Origin: Mesorhizobium sp. NFR06
Lineage (GTDB): Bacteria > Pseudomonadota > Alphaproteobacteria > Rhizobiales > Rhizobiaceae
Length of the DNA stretch: 32,569 nt
Assembly (NCBI RefSeq): GCF_900115245.1
Contig: NZ_FOVT01000030.1
Coordinates: 1-32,569, forward strand
Direction: 5' to 3'
Shown: one piece after another, positions 1-7,292 of the stretch
Layout of the letters: each line of letters begins with the position of its first letter
How positions within the stretch are numbered: the first letter of the stretch is position 1
Program-made: the position numbers and the translations under genes
The notes under the pieces: model-generated
Seen by the model: the letters and a program-made list of their open reading frames with translations, nothing else
What the model was told of the DNA's origin: nothing
Database searches by the model: none

Positions 1-257
1 CGATGACGATAAAGCTCAAGCATCTCCTCGATCGCTTCCGCAGGCACCCGACGCGTCGAAATCTTGCCCAAACGCCGGTCGAGCAACCCTGCTTCCCCAG
101 CCTCTTCGTAACGGTCACGGTAGCGGCGAAATTGCCGCTCCGACATGCCCAGCAACTCGCCTGCCTCCATCATCGAAAGATCGCCGCCATTCCAGCGGCT
201 AAGTACGTCCCGAAACTTCTGCATTCTCCGGCCCTGTAGCCATGCTGTCCGTCTCAT
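1..257 (-). CDS. IS transposase, N-terminal part (ISNCY-like), cut by window edge
   Basis: The minus-strand reading frame starts with ATG at 257 and runs off base 1, giving about 85 codons without a stop. The protein begins MRRTAWLQGRRMQKFRDVLS and continues with a helix-turn-helix of the form MMEAGELLGMSERQFRRYRD, then a GLLDRR segment. This is the usual N-terminal DNA-binding part of ISNCY-family transposases; the DDE catalytic part would lie outside the window. The start is chosen because it precedes the conserved HTH and lies just inside the short repeated end sequence at 286-322. The HTH and frame are seen directly. The family name is from recognition and could be another HTH-bearing IS family. 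Confidence 0.75.
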   Translation of the reverse strand, partial: MRRTAWLQGRRMQKFRDVLSRWNGGDLSMMEAGELLGMSERQFRRYRDRYEEAGEAGLLDRRLGKISTRRVPAEAIEEMLELYRH

Positions 258-285
258 CCCCAGCCTCCATGGGCTGGCAATAAAA

Positions 286-322
286 CCGGACAACTCACGT
301 GCTACCTAATCCGGACAACTCA
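286..322. repeat. Two 12-bp direct repeats at the IS end
   Basis: CCGGACAACTCA occurs exactly at 286-297 and 311-322, separated by 13 bases, for a 25-bp period. The spacing of about 2.4 helical turns and the position immediately upstream of the transposase suggest tandem transposase-binding sites. The repeats are seen directly; the function is inferred. Confidence 0.7.
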
Positions 323-352
323 TCTGCTTACGACACGCTGTTGCCAAAAACA

Positions 353-381
353 TTGCGAAAATGTGAGGGAGCGTTTATACA
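353..381 (+). promoter_or_regulatory. Sigma-70-type promoter of trcR
   Basis: TTGCGA (353-358) and TATACA (376-381) are separated by exactly 17 bases, a good match to the housekeeping promoter layout. Transcription would start near 388 and leave a leader of about 70 bases before the ATG at 460. It lies just outside the IS end, so the insertion appears to have spared this promoter. Confidence 0.6.
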
Positions 382-401
382 GGCCGCGAATTTCCCATTT
401 T

Positions 402-438
402 GGTGGCTCTAAAACCACCGCCCGCGCGGGAACGCGGG
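402..438 (+). other. Two small hairpins in the trcR 5' leader
   Basis: GGTGG (402-406) pairs with CCACC (415-419) over an 8-base loop. Immediately after, CCCGCG (421-426) pairs with CGCGGG (433-438). Both lie between the predicted promoter and the ribosome binding site (GAGAAGG near 444-450). They could stabilise the transcript or affect translation; no known riboswitch was recognised. Confidence 0.4.
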
Positions 439-459
439 CGAACGAGAAGGATTTTTGAT

Positions 460-1152
460 ATGGCCAATTCGCTGCTGATGCCCAAGGCGACCGCCGTCTG
501 GCTCGTCGACAACACCGCGCTCTCCTTCGAGCAGATCGCCCAGTTCTGCGGGCTCCATCCGCTGGAGGTCAAGGCGATCGCCGACGGCGAGTCGGCACAG
601 GGCATCAAGGGCATGGACCCGATCATCACCGGACAGCTGACGCGTGACGAGATCGCGCGCGGCGAGAAGGACGTCAACCACCGGCTGAAGCTGTCGGAGC
701 CGAAGGTGCGGGTGCCGGAATCGAAGCGCAAGGGCCCGCGCTATACGCCGCTGTCGAAGCGCCAGGACCGGCCGAACGCCATCCTGTGGCTGGTGCGCAA
801 CCATCCCGAGCTCAAGGATGCGCAGATCGCGCGCCTCGTCGGCACCACCAAGTCGACGATCGAGCAGATCCGCGAGCGCAAGCACTGGAATTCGGCCAAT
901 CTGCAGCCGATGGATCCGGTAACGCTCGGCCTCACCTCGCAGATCGACCTCGACCTCGAAGTCAACCGCGCCTCGCGCGGCCGCGAACCGGCACAGCCCG
1001 TTGGCGACACGCTGCTGCCTGCGGCACTCACCGAACGGCTGGTGCCCGCCCCCGAGAAGCCGAAGGACGAGGATCAGGAACTCGACGCCAACGCCGTCTT
1101 CGCCAAGCTTTCGGCCTTGAAGTCGAAGGACAAGAACGAGGACGAAGAATAA
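460..1152 (+). CDS. trcR: Cell-cycle transcriptional regulator TrcR (DUF1013)
   Basis: A 230-residue DUF1013 protein. The family is restricted to alphaproteobacteria, highly conserved there, and named TrcR in current annotation as a cell-cycle transcription regulator. The start MANSLLMPKATAVWLVDNT is the family's characteristic N-terminus and has a GAGAAGG ribosome site 9 bases upstream, so the longer frame beginning at 400 is rejected. Two HTH-like segments are visible: around residues 20-45 (LSFEQIAQFCGLHPLEVKAI) and around 105-150 (LVRNHPELKDAQIARLVGTT, followed by STIEQIRERKHW). The C-terminus is acidic and lysine-rich and probably disordered. The gene is monocistronic, with its own promoter and a strong terminator. 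Family assignment is firm; the regulatory targets are not visible here. Confidence 0.88.
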   Translation: MANSLLMPKATAVWLVDNTALSFEQIAQFCGLHPLEVKAIADGESAQGIKGMDPIITGQLTRDEIARGEKDVNHRLKLSEPKVRVPESKRKGPRYTPLSKRQDRPNAILWLVRNHPELKDAQIARLVGTTKSTIEQIRERKHWNSANLQPMDPVTLGLTSQIDLDLEVNRASRGREPAQPVGDTLLPAALTERLVPAPEKPKDEDQELDANAVFAKLSALKSKDKNEDEE

Positions 1153-1174
1153 GCGTCTCGAAATTCAACAAAAA

Positions 1175-1200
1175 AGCCCGCTTCGAGCGGGCTTTTTTTT
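1175..1200 (+). terminator. Rho-independent terminator of trcR
   Basis: AGCCCGCT (1175-1182), loop TCG, AGCGGGCT (1186-1193), followed by eight T residues (1193-1200). An A-run precedes the stem, so it may also act on minus-strand transcripts coming from the WYL regulator gene. Confidence 0.9.
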
Positions 1201-1224
1201 GTTGGACGACGGCTCGGCAGGAGG

Positions 1225-1944
1225 TCAGGTCCGCGCGGCGCGGTCAGGCGCCATGCCGTAATCCTCACTGCGCTCGACGGCGCGGTAGAAATCGGCAAGC
1301 TGCTTGCCGCGTTCCGGCTTGAAGATGCGGCCGGCGATGACGACCGAGGCGATGCGGTCGATGCGGAAAGCGCGGAAATCGTTGCGCATCTCGCACCAGG
1401 CCACCAAGGTCCAGACCTTGCCCCAGAACCACAGGCCGAGCGGCCTGATGTCGCGCGCGGTGTTGCGACCGGCCTCGTCGGAATAGTCGATGGTCAGCAC
1501 CTGGCGTTTCTCGACGGCGCGCTCGATGAGGTCGATCGCTTCGCGCGCCGCGTCGCTCACCACCCACATCGGGGTGTGGATCTCGGTGCGGGCGATACGG
1601 TCCTTCTCGGTGTCGGGCAGCACGGCGCCGATCTTGACCAGCGCTTCGTCGGCGGCCCTTGCCATCGCGGCGCCGCCAAAGGCGCGCACCATGCGGGCAC
1701 CGGCAACCAGCGCGACGATCTCGTCACGCGTGAACATGAGCGGCGGAAGGTCGAAACCCTCCCTCATCATGTAGCCGACGCCGGCCTCGCCGTCGATCGG
1801 CACACCGGTCGACTGCAGGTCGGCAATGTCGCGGTAAATGGTCCGCTCGGAAACCTCGAGCCATGTGCCGAGCTTCTGCGCGGTGACCAGCCGGCCACCC
1901 CGCAAATGCTGCACGATCTGGAAAAGTCTGTCGGCGCGGCGCAT
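1225..1944 (-). CDS. YafY-type HTH/WYL transcriptional regulator
   Basis: A 239-residue regulator starting MRRADRLFQIVQHLRGGRLV. Residues 1-60 form a DeoR/HTH_11-like winged helix with the recognition segment LEVSERTIYRDIADL (about 29-43). Residues 134-205 form a WYL domain; the signature triad region reads KVWTLVAWCEMRNDFRAFRI (176-195). WYL domains sense small ligands or nucleic acid. It lies 18 bases after a 136-residue gene on the same strand, so the two are almost certainly cotranscribed from a promoter near the palindrome at 2443-2470, the obvious candidate operator for this protein. Its length is normal for the YafY group. Family is clear; the ligand is unknown. Confidence 0.88.
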   Translation of the reverse strand: MRRADRLFQIVQHLRGGRLVTAQKLGTWLEVSERTIYRDIADLQSTGVPIDGEAGVGYMMREGFDLPPLMFTRDEIVALVAGARMVRAFGGAAMARAADEALVKIGAVLPDTEKDRIARTEIHTPMWVVSDAAREAIDLIERAVEKRQVLTIDYSDEAGRNTARDIRPLGLWFWGKVWTLVAWCEMRNDFRAFRIDRIASVVIAGRIFKPERGKQLADFYRAVERSEDYGMAPDRAART

Positions 1945-1962
1945 CGATTTCTCCCCCGGGGT

Positions 1963-2373
1963 TTATGGCTTCAGCCCTTCGCGCTTACGCTGCGCGGCAA
2001 CGAATTTCGCCCCGAAGGACAGTCTGCCCGTGGGCGGCGTCTCTGCGTTCAATACCCGCCAGAAGGGCGCGACATCGCCCAACGCCATGCCGCGCCCGAG
2101 ATCCTCATGCGCGGCCTCGGCGACCGTGCGCAGATGATAGCCGATCGTCAGCGGACATGTCACCTCGGCGCCATGCTCGATGGCCAGAGCCGTACGCAGC
2201 GCGCGCACATCCATTTCCACCCCTTCAGGGATCGAGCGGATGAAGTCGTCGACCTGACGGGCGGTCGGCACCAGCATCGACTGGCCCTCAACGACATCGC
2301 CGACGCTGCGCGGCGACGGCTTGATGCCGTTGATGCCCGGCGTGTTCAGCCTATCGTTCCAGCTTTTCACCAT
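1963..2373 (-). CDS. Conserved hypothetical protein, possible alkyltransferase-like (ATL/MGMT-fold) protein
   Basis: A 136-residue protein of no firmly recognised family. Its C-terminal two thirds have the spacing of the MGMT/ATL DNA-binding domain: an IPEG segment at 48-51, a region ending in PFWRV at 103-107 where O6-alkylguanine transferases have PCHRV and ATL proteins PWHRV, then GRLSFG at 116-121 and a closing RKREGL. The acceptor cysteine position is Phe, so repair by methyl transfer is not expected; ATL proteins likewise lack it and flag alkylated DNA for nucleotide excision repair. The resemblance is from reading motifs, not from a search, and could be chance. It is the first gene of a two-gene unit with the WYL regulator, and the palindrome at 2443-2470 lies about 70 bases upstream of its ATG. 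Confidence 0.55.
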   Translation of the reverse strand: MVKSWNDRLNTPGINGIKPSPRSVGDVVEGQSMLVPTARQVDDFIRSIPEGVEMDVRALRTALAIEHGAEVTCPLTIGYHLRTVAEAAHEDLGRGMALGDVAPFWRVLNAETPPTGRLSFGAKFVAAQRKREGLKP

Positions 2374-2442
2374 GCGAAAACCGCTCTCATGGACGAACAG
2401 TAATCGTCGCCTTCAGGGTCGGAGCCGCTTTGAATACCGCAA

Positions 2443-2470
2443 GCCTCCTGACAACATACTGTCAGGAGGC
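2443..2470. promoter_or_regulatory. Palindromic operator 1 (upstream of ATL-like/WYL operon)
   Basis: An 11-base perfect inverted repeat: GCCTCCTGACA (2443-2453) and TGTCAGGAGGC (2460-2470) around a 6-base centre, ACATAC. The same core, with the same spacing, recurs at 2791-2814. On the minus strand the centre contains a TATGTT, so a bound repressor could cover a -10 element. Assignment to the WYL regulator rests on position and duplication. Confidence 0.65.
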
Positions 2471-2583
2471 TGCGGCAGGGCGGCCAGGGAGGACGGCGGC
2501 AACTTTCCCGAAACTCGTTGTTTCCCATCGTCGTTACATCTGGGCCTGGCTTGGTCGCTATCCAAGTCGGACCCTTGAAAATT

Positions 2584-2748
2584 TCACTGCCCGCGCACGC
2601 GGCCGTCATAAAGATCCGGCCAGCCGATGTCCTTGCGGATGTCCGCCGGCAAAGTGTTCAAGAAACGCTGCGTGCGGATTTCGTTGCGCACCGTGCGGAT
2701 CTTGCCGACATAATTCTGTACGCTGCGCAGGATGGTGTAACCGTTCAT
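2584..2748 (-). CDS. DUF1127 (YjiS-like) small protein
   Basis: A 54-residue protein starting MNGYTILRSVQNYVGKIRTV and containing the DUF1127 core: an arginine-rich amphipathic helix followed by FLNTLPADIRKDIGWPDL (about 30-47). The start at 2748 is set by AGGAG eight bases upstream; longer minus-strand frames through this region lack support. Small DUF1127 proteins in alphaproteobacteria are often RNA-binding or stress-linked, and some act in RNA turnover or phosphate and carbon metabolism; the role here is unknown. The palindrome at 2791-2814 lies about 42 bases upstream, so the gene is probably controlled with the WYL/ATL-like unit. Confidence 0.8.
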   Translation of the reverse strand: MNGYTILRSVQNYVGKIRTVRNEIRTQRFLNTLPADIRKDIGWPDLYDGRVRGQ

Positions 2749-2790
2749 GACCAGACTCCTCTCTTTTGGTGAGAAGAGTATCTCACACCC

Positions 2791-2814
2791 CTCCTGACAG
2801 CAGTCTGTCAGGAG
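2791..2814. promoter_or_regulatory. Palindromic operator 2 (upstream of DUF1127 gene)
   Basis: CTCCTGACA (2791-2799), a 6-base centre GCAGTC, and TGTCAGGAG (2806-2814). Arms and centre length equal those of the palindrome at 2443-2470. A further half-site, CTGTCAGGAG, occurs near 2877-2886. The reuse of one operator at two promoters 350 bases apart marks a local regulon. Confidence 0.65.
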
Positions 2815-2916
2815 CCTGGCAGGTGCCTCGAGAAAGCGCGGCGAGGCCCGGCGAGGCGCTCTGGCCGACCGGGCTTCTGTCAGGAGTGCAGGCCGCCAAG
2901 CCGGCACGAGAAACCG

Positions 2917-2947
2917 CTTTGACAGGCGCCGGCATTGCTGGTCAAAG
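2917..2947. repeat. Inverted repeat upstream of the 53-residue membrane protein
   Basis: CTTTGAC (2917-2923) and GTCAAAG (2941-2947) form a perfect 7-base inverted repeat with a 17-base spacer, ending just before the ATG at 2953. The left arm overlaps a TTGACA-like -35. It may be an operator or a start-proximal hairpin. Confidence 0.35.
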
Positions 2948-2952
2948 GCGGC

Positions 2953-3114
2953 ATGACGAAACTGCTTGCCCTTGTCATCATCGGCATCATGCTGATCCAG
3001 GTCATCAAGCCGCTCGGCTGGCCCGGATTGAAGCGGCGCGGCGACTTCTGGAGGCTGGCGCTGCTGGCCATGGCGGCGATCTCGCTGGCTGCCGTTCTCG
3101 GACATTGGGCTTGA
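2953..3114 (+). CDS. Small two-helix membrane protein
   Basis: A 53-residue frame, MTKLLALVIIGIMLIQVIKP, with hydrophobic stretches at about 3-18 and 34-50 joined by a basic loop (GLKRRGDFW). This predicts a two-pass membrane protein with the loop in the cytoplasm. The upstream AAAGGCGG is a modest ribosome site. Codon use resembles its neighbours and the frame is free of rare codons, which argues for a real gene despite the length. No family was recognised. Confidence 0.55.
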   Translation: MTKLLALVIIGIMLIQVIKPLGWPGLKRRGDFWRLALLAMAAISLAAVLGHWA

Positions 3115-3156
3115 GGCGCCTTGAGATTCAGGCCGGCGCCTCAATCTCGAGGCACC

Positions 3157-3891
3157 TCAAACCGGACTCGACCTTTCGTCGCTCAGCACGAACTCGACCA
3201 GATGTTCCGCCCAGGCGCGATAGCCTGCTTCCGAGGCGTGGAAGCCATCGGAGGCGAAGCCGGCCTCGGGATTGGTGATCGGCAGGCGCGCTGCGGCGAT
3301 TGCGCCGGGCTCGTTGCAGAGCCGCTCGCCCATGCGGTTCATCCGCGTGGCGCGGATCTCGAGGATCTTGCCGAGCAGCGGCGGCATTGCCGGGGCACGG
3401 GTGAATTCCAGCACCGGCGACCACACCACGCGCGCTTCCGGCCATTTGGCGCGCAGCGCGTAGAGCAGGCCGCCGAACTCCTTCTTGAAGCGCGGCACGG
3501 CGTGAAAGTTCTTGGTGTCGTTGGTGCCGATGGCAAGAACGATATGCGTCCACGGCTCGGCCGACAGGTTGGGCAGGACGTAGTCGCGGATCTGGCCGGA
3601 CGTCGCCGAATTGAAGCCGGCGGCGCGCCAGTGCACGCTGCGGCCGGTGCGCCCGGCGATCAGCCCGGCAAGCTGCGCGGCAAGGCCATGTTGCGATTGT
3701 TCGATGCCGACCGAGGCGGCGGAGGAGTCGCCCAGCACCAGCAGAGCGAACGCCGGCGCCTGACCAGGTATTTCATGCAGGACCGGACCCCGCGCGGGCA
3801 GCATGCGCGTGGTGCGGCGGCGCACGCCAAGGCCCTGCCAGACATAGAGCGGGAAAGCGAGCCAGGTGAGAAGGGCGAGCAGGTGCTGCAT
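3157..3891 (-). CDS. SGNH/GDSL-type hydrolase, membrane-anchored or secreted
   Basis: A 244-residue SGNH-fold esterase/lipase. Block I is LVLGDSSAAS with nucleophile Ser at 56 or 57; block II glycine is in AAGFNSATS (about 91-97); block III is AIGTNDTKN (Asn124); block V is SDGFH with Asp215 and His218. The first 20 residues are hydrophobic (MQHLLALLTWLAFPLYVWQG), indicating a signal anchor, so the enzyme probably works at the outer face of the inner membrane on an acyl or acetyl ester. All four consensus blocks are present, so it should be active. Substrate cannot be read from the sequence. It is separated by about 70 bases from the DUF899 gene upstream on the same strand. Confidence 0.85.
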   Translation of the reverse strand: MQHLLALLTWLAFPLYVWQGLGVRRRTTRMLPARGPVLHEIPGQAPAFALLVLGDSSAASVGIEQSQHGLAAQLAGLIAGRTGRSVHWRAAGFNSATSGQIRDYVLPNLSAEPWTHIVLAIGTNDTKNFHAVPRFKKEFGGLLYALRAKWPEARVVWSPVLEFTRAPAMPPLLGKILEIRATRMNRMGERLCNEPGAIAAARLPITNPEAGFASDGFHASEAGYRAWAEHLVEFVLSDERSSPV

Positions 3892-3958
3892 GGCGATCTC
3901 CGTTAGCGTAGCCGCAAGTCATTAGCGCATGTCGCGGCCGAGATGAACGGGGGGCCGA

Positions 3959-4699
3959 TCACGCGCGGCAGTCCGGCCGGCCCTCTGCCTTGTCCTGATA
4001 CTCGTCGTGGAGGCGCACCCAATCCATCAGGCCATGATAGGGGCCGGTCTCGTCGCGGCCCTTCGGCGTCATGTCGAGATAGTGATAGGCGCCGATCAGC
4101 GCGTCGCCACCGCGGGCGCGCGACATGAAGGTGAGGAAGATGTCGCCGCACTCGTTGCGATAGAAGACGCTGGCGCCGGGCAGATCCTTCGATTTCAGAG
4201 GGCGCTTCTCGAAATTATAGGTGGTTTCGCCCGCGGCGATCTGCTTGTCGGTGAAGGAGACCTGCAGGTCGAAGTTGAAATCCGACGCGTAGGACGACAC
4301 CCAGTCGAACTTCCAGCCCATGCGCTGCTTGTAAGGCAGGATCTCGGCCAGCGGCGCGCGTGCGACGACGACCAGCGAGACGTCATGATGCTTCAGATGC
4401 TGGTTTGCGCCGTCGATGTGGTCGACGAGGAACGAGCAGCCCTCGCAACGGTGGTGGGAGCCCGGCGTCATCATGAAATGATAGATGATGAGCTGGCTCT
4501 TGCCGGCGAACAGTTCGGCAAGGCGCTTCGGTCCCTCTTCGCTCTCGAAGACATAATCCTTGCGCAGCTTGAGCCAGGGCAGCCGCCGCCGTTCCGCGGC
4601 GATGAGGTCGCGAAACCGTGTCAGCTCCTTCTCGCGCTCCAGGTGCTTTCGGTGCGCCTCGAACCAGTCTTCGCGCGAAACCACGGCATTGCGTTGCAT
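3959..4699 (-). CDS. DUF899 thioredoxin-like protein
   Basis: A 246-residue DUF899 protein, a family with a thioredoxin/AhpC-like fold whose reaction is not established. A CxxC-type motif is seen in TPGSHHRCEGCSFLVDHIDG, with Cys85 and Cys88. The C-terminal half has the family's typical GDIFLTFMSRARGGDALIGA segment followed by YHYLDMTPKG. The start is placed at 4699 (MQRNAVVSREDW) because AGGAG lies 6 bases upstream; an ATG two codons earlier (4705) is an almost equal choice, and the longer frame to 4774 lacks a ribosome site. Members often accompany stress or SRPBCC/WYL-type genes, but no operator like those at 2443 and 2791 is seen here. Confidence 0.82.
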   Translation of the reverse strand: MQRNAVVSREDWFEAHRKHLEREKELTRFRDLIAAERRRLPWLKLRKDYVFESEEGPKRLAELFAGKSQLIIYHFMMTPGSHHRCEGCSFLVDHIDGANQHLKHHDVSLVVVARAPLAEILPYKQRMGWKFDWVSSYASDFNFDLQVSFTDKQIAAGETTYNFEKRPLKSKDLPGASVFYRNECGDIFLTFMSRARGGDALIGAYHYLDMTPKGRDETGPYHGLMDWVRLHDEYQDKAEGRPDCRA

Positions 4700-4801
4700 G
4701 ACCATCTCCTGTCCTCTCCTGCCAAGGACGTTCGACATCGGCGCGATCCGACATGGCCGCCGTTCTCGTCGCATCAGGTGGGAATGCGGCCCGCAAAAAA
4801 C

Positions 4802-4827
4802 AAAACCCGGGCCGCGGCCCGGGTTTT
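4802..4827. terminator. Terminator of the fba gene (perfect palindrome)
   Basis: A 26-base perfect palindrome with arms AAAACCCGGGCCG and CGGCCCGGGTTTT. On the minus strand it lies right after the fba stop and is followed by a T-rich run (complement of 4795-4800), so it is an efficient rho-independent terminator. Symmetry would let it work in both directions. Confidence 0.85.
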
Positions 4828-4849
4828 CAGTCGCCGGAAGGCGATGGCG

Positions 4850-5875
4850 TCAGGCGGCTTTTTCCAGCGCCGGCTGCCATTTTCCGAGCGCCGCCAGATG
4901 GTTCATGTGGGCGCGATGGGTGAAGGCGGCCTGGGCGGCGGCGACGTTCGAGGCCTTGCCGCTCCATGCCTTCTGCGGCGCGGCCTGCAGCGCGCGGCCA
5001 TAGGAGAAGGTGAGCTTCCAGGGGTGCGGGCCGAATGCGTTGATGGCGTTGAGGTTGGCGGTCGCCTCCTCGTCCTCCTGACCGCCGGAGAGGAAGGCAA
5101 TGCCGGGCACTGCCGCCGGCACCACCTCGCGGAACAGCTTTATCGTCTTTTCGGCGATTTCCTCGGGGCTGTCGGTCTTGCCGGATTTCTTGCCGGAGAT
5201 CACCATGTTGGGCTTCAGGATCGAGCCTTCCAGCACGACGCGCGCCGCGTAAAGTTCGTCATAGAGCTTGACCAGCGTCGCCTTCGAGACGTCGTAGCAG
5301 GTATCGATCGAATGGGCGCCGTCCATCAGCACTTCCGGCTCGACGATCGGCACGATGCCGGCCTCCTGGCAAAGGGCGGCATAGCGGGCCAACGCATGGG
5401 TATTCGAGCTGATCGAATTGGCCGACGGCACGCCCTTGCCGGTGTCGATATCGATCACCGCGCGCCATTTGGCGAAGCGGGCGCCGAGCTTGTAATAATC
5501 GGCGAGCCGCTCGCGCAGACCGTCGAGACCCTCGGTGATGGTGTCACCGGGGAAGCCGGCCAGAGGCTTGGCGCCGAGATCGACCTTGATGCCGGGAATG
5601 GCGCCGGCGGCCTTGATGATGTCGACCAGCGGCGTGCCGTCGGCCGCCTTCTGGCGGATGGTCTCGTCATAGAGGATGACGCCCGAGATGTACTTGGTCA
5701 TCGCCTCCTTGGCGCGGAACATCATCTCGCGGTAGTCGCGCCGGTTGTCGGCGGTCGATTCGACGCCGATGACGTCGAAGCGCTTCTTGATGGTGCCGGA
5801 GCTCTCATCGGCAGCCAAAAGGCCCTTGCCGCCGGCCGCGATCGCGGTGGCGATATCTTCGAGACGTTCGCTCAT
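4850..5875 (-). CDS. fba: Fructose-bisphosphate aldolase, class I
   Basis: A 341-residue class I (Schiff-base) aldolase that splits fructose 1,6-bisphosphate to dihydroxyacetone phosphate and glyceraldehyde 3-phosphate. The Schiff-base lysine is Lys221 in EGSILKPNM. Other active-site segments are LLAADESSGTIKKRF (about 19-33), AKWR (Lys136) and IVEPEV (177-182). No zinc-binding class II pattern is present. Ribosome site AGGAG precedes the ATG. It is the last gene of the minus-strand carbon cluster, about 115 bases downstream of pgk, and ends at a strong terminator. Class I aldolase of this eukaryote-like type is common in rhizobia. Confidence 0.95.
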   Translation of the reverse strand: MSERLEDIATAIAAGGKGLLAADESSGTIKKRFDVIGVESTADNRRDYREMMFRAKEAMTKYISGVILYDETIRQKAADGTPLVDIIKAAGAIPGIKVDLGAKPLAGFPGDTITEGLDGLRERLADYYKLGARFAKWRAVIDIDTGKGVPSANSISSNTHALARYAALCQEAGIVPIVEPEVLMDGAHSIDTCYDVSKATLVKLYDELYAARVVLEGSILKPNMVISGKKSGKTDSPEEIAEKTIKLFREVVPAAVPGIAFLSGGQEDEEATANLNAINAFGPHPWKLTFSYGRALQAAPQKAWSGKASNVAAAQAAFTHRAHMNHLAALGKWQPALEKAA

Positions 5876-5992
5876 GGGTGCTCTCCTACGGTACGTTTGT
5901 TCCGCGCTAGCAGAACACTACCGCCAAAGGAATGACGCCGAAAAGCTAGAATCGATTGAATGCCGCGCGGGCTTTGCCTGGACTCGGACCGT

Positions 5993-7189
<1,197 letters not shown>

Positions 7190-7292
7190 GATGGTTCCTT
7201 TCCGCGAAAAACGCGGGGACCTTACCCGGCACCGGCGACGATGCAAGGCCTGCATTGAGGCGGGCGCGCAAAAATGATGTCGTCGTGTGACG

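Larger units (their letters stand above)
1..322 (-). mobile_element. End of an ISNCY-like insertion sequence
   Basis: The transposase start at 257 is followed outward by a non-coding stretch carrying two direct copies of CCGGACAACTCA (286-297 and 311-322), 25 bp apart. Repeats of this kind close to the 5' end of a transposase gene are typical of IS termini. The outer boundary is set here at the end of the second copy. The true terminal base and the target duplication cannot be fixed without the other end of the element. Confidence 0.6.

Noticed and set aside
4007..5935. 642-codon open frame on the plus strand opposite DUF899 and fba
   Set aside because: It is antisense to two clearly identified genes; long stop-free antisense frames are expected in GC-rich DNA, and the translation matches no family.
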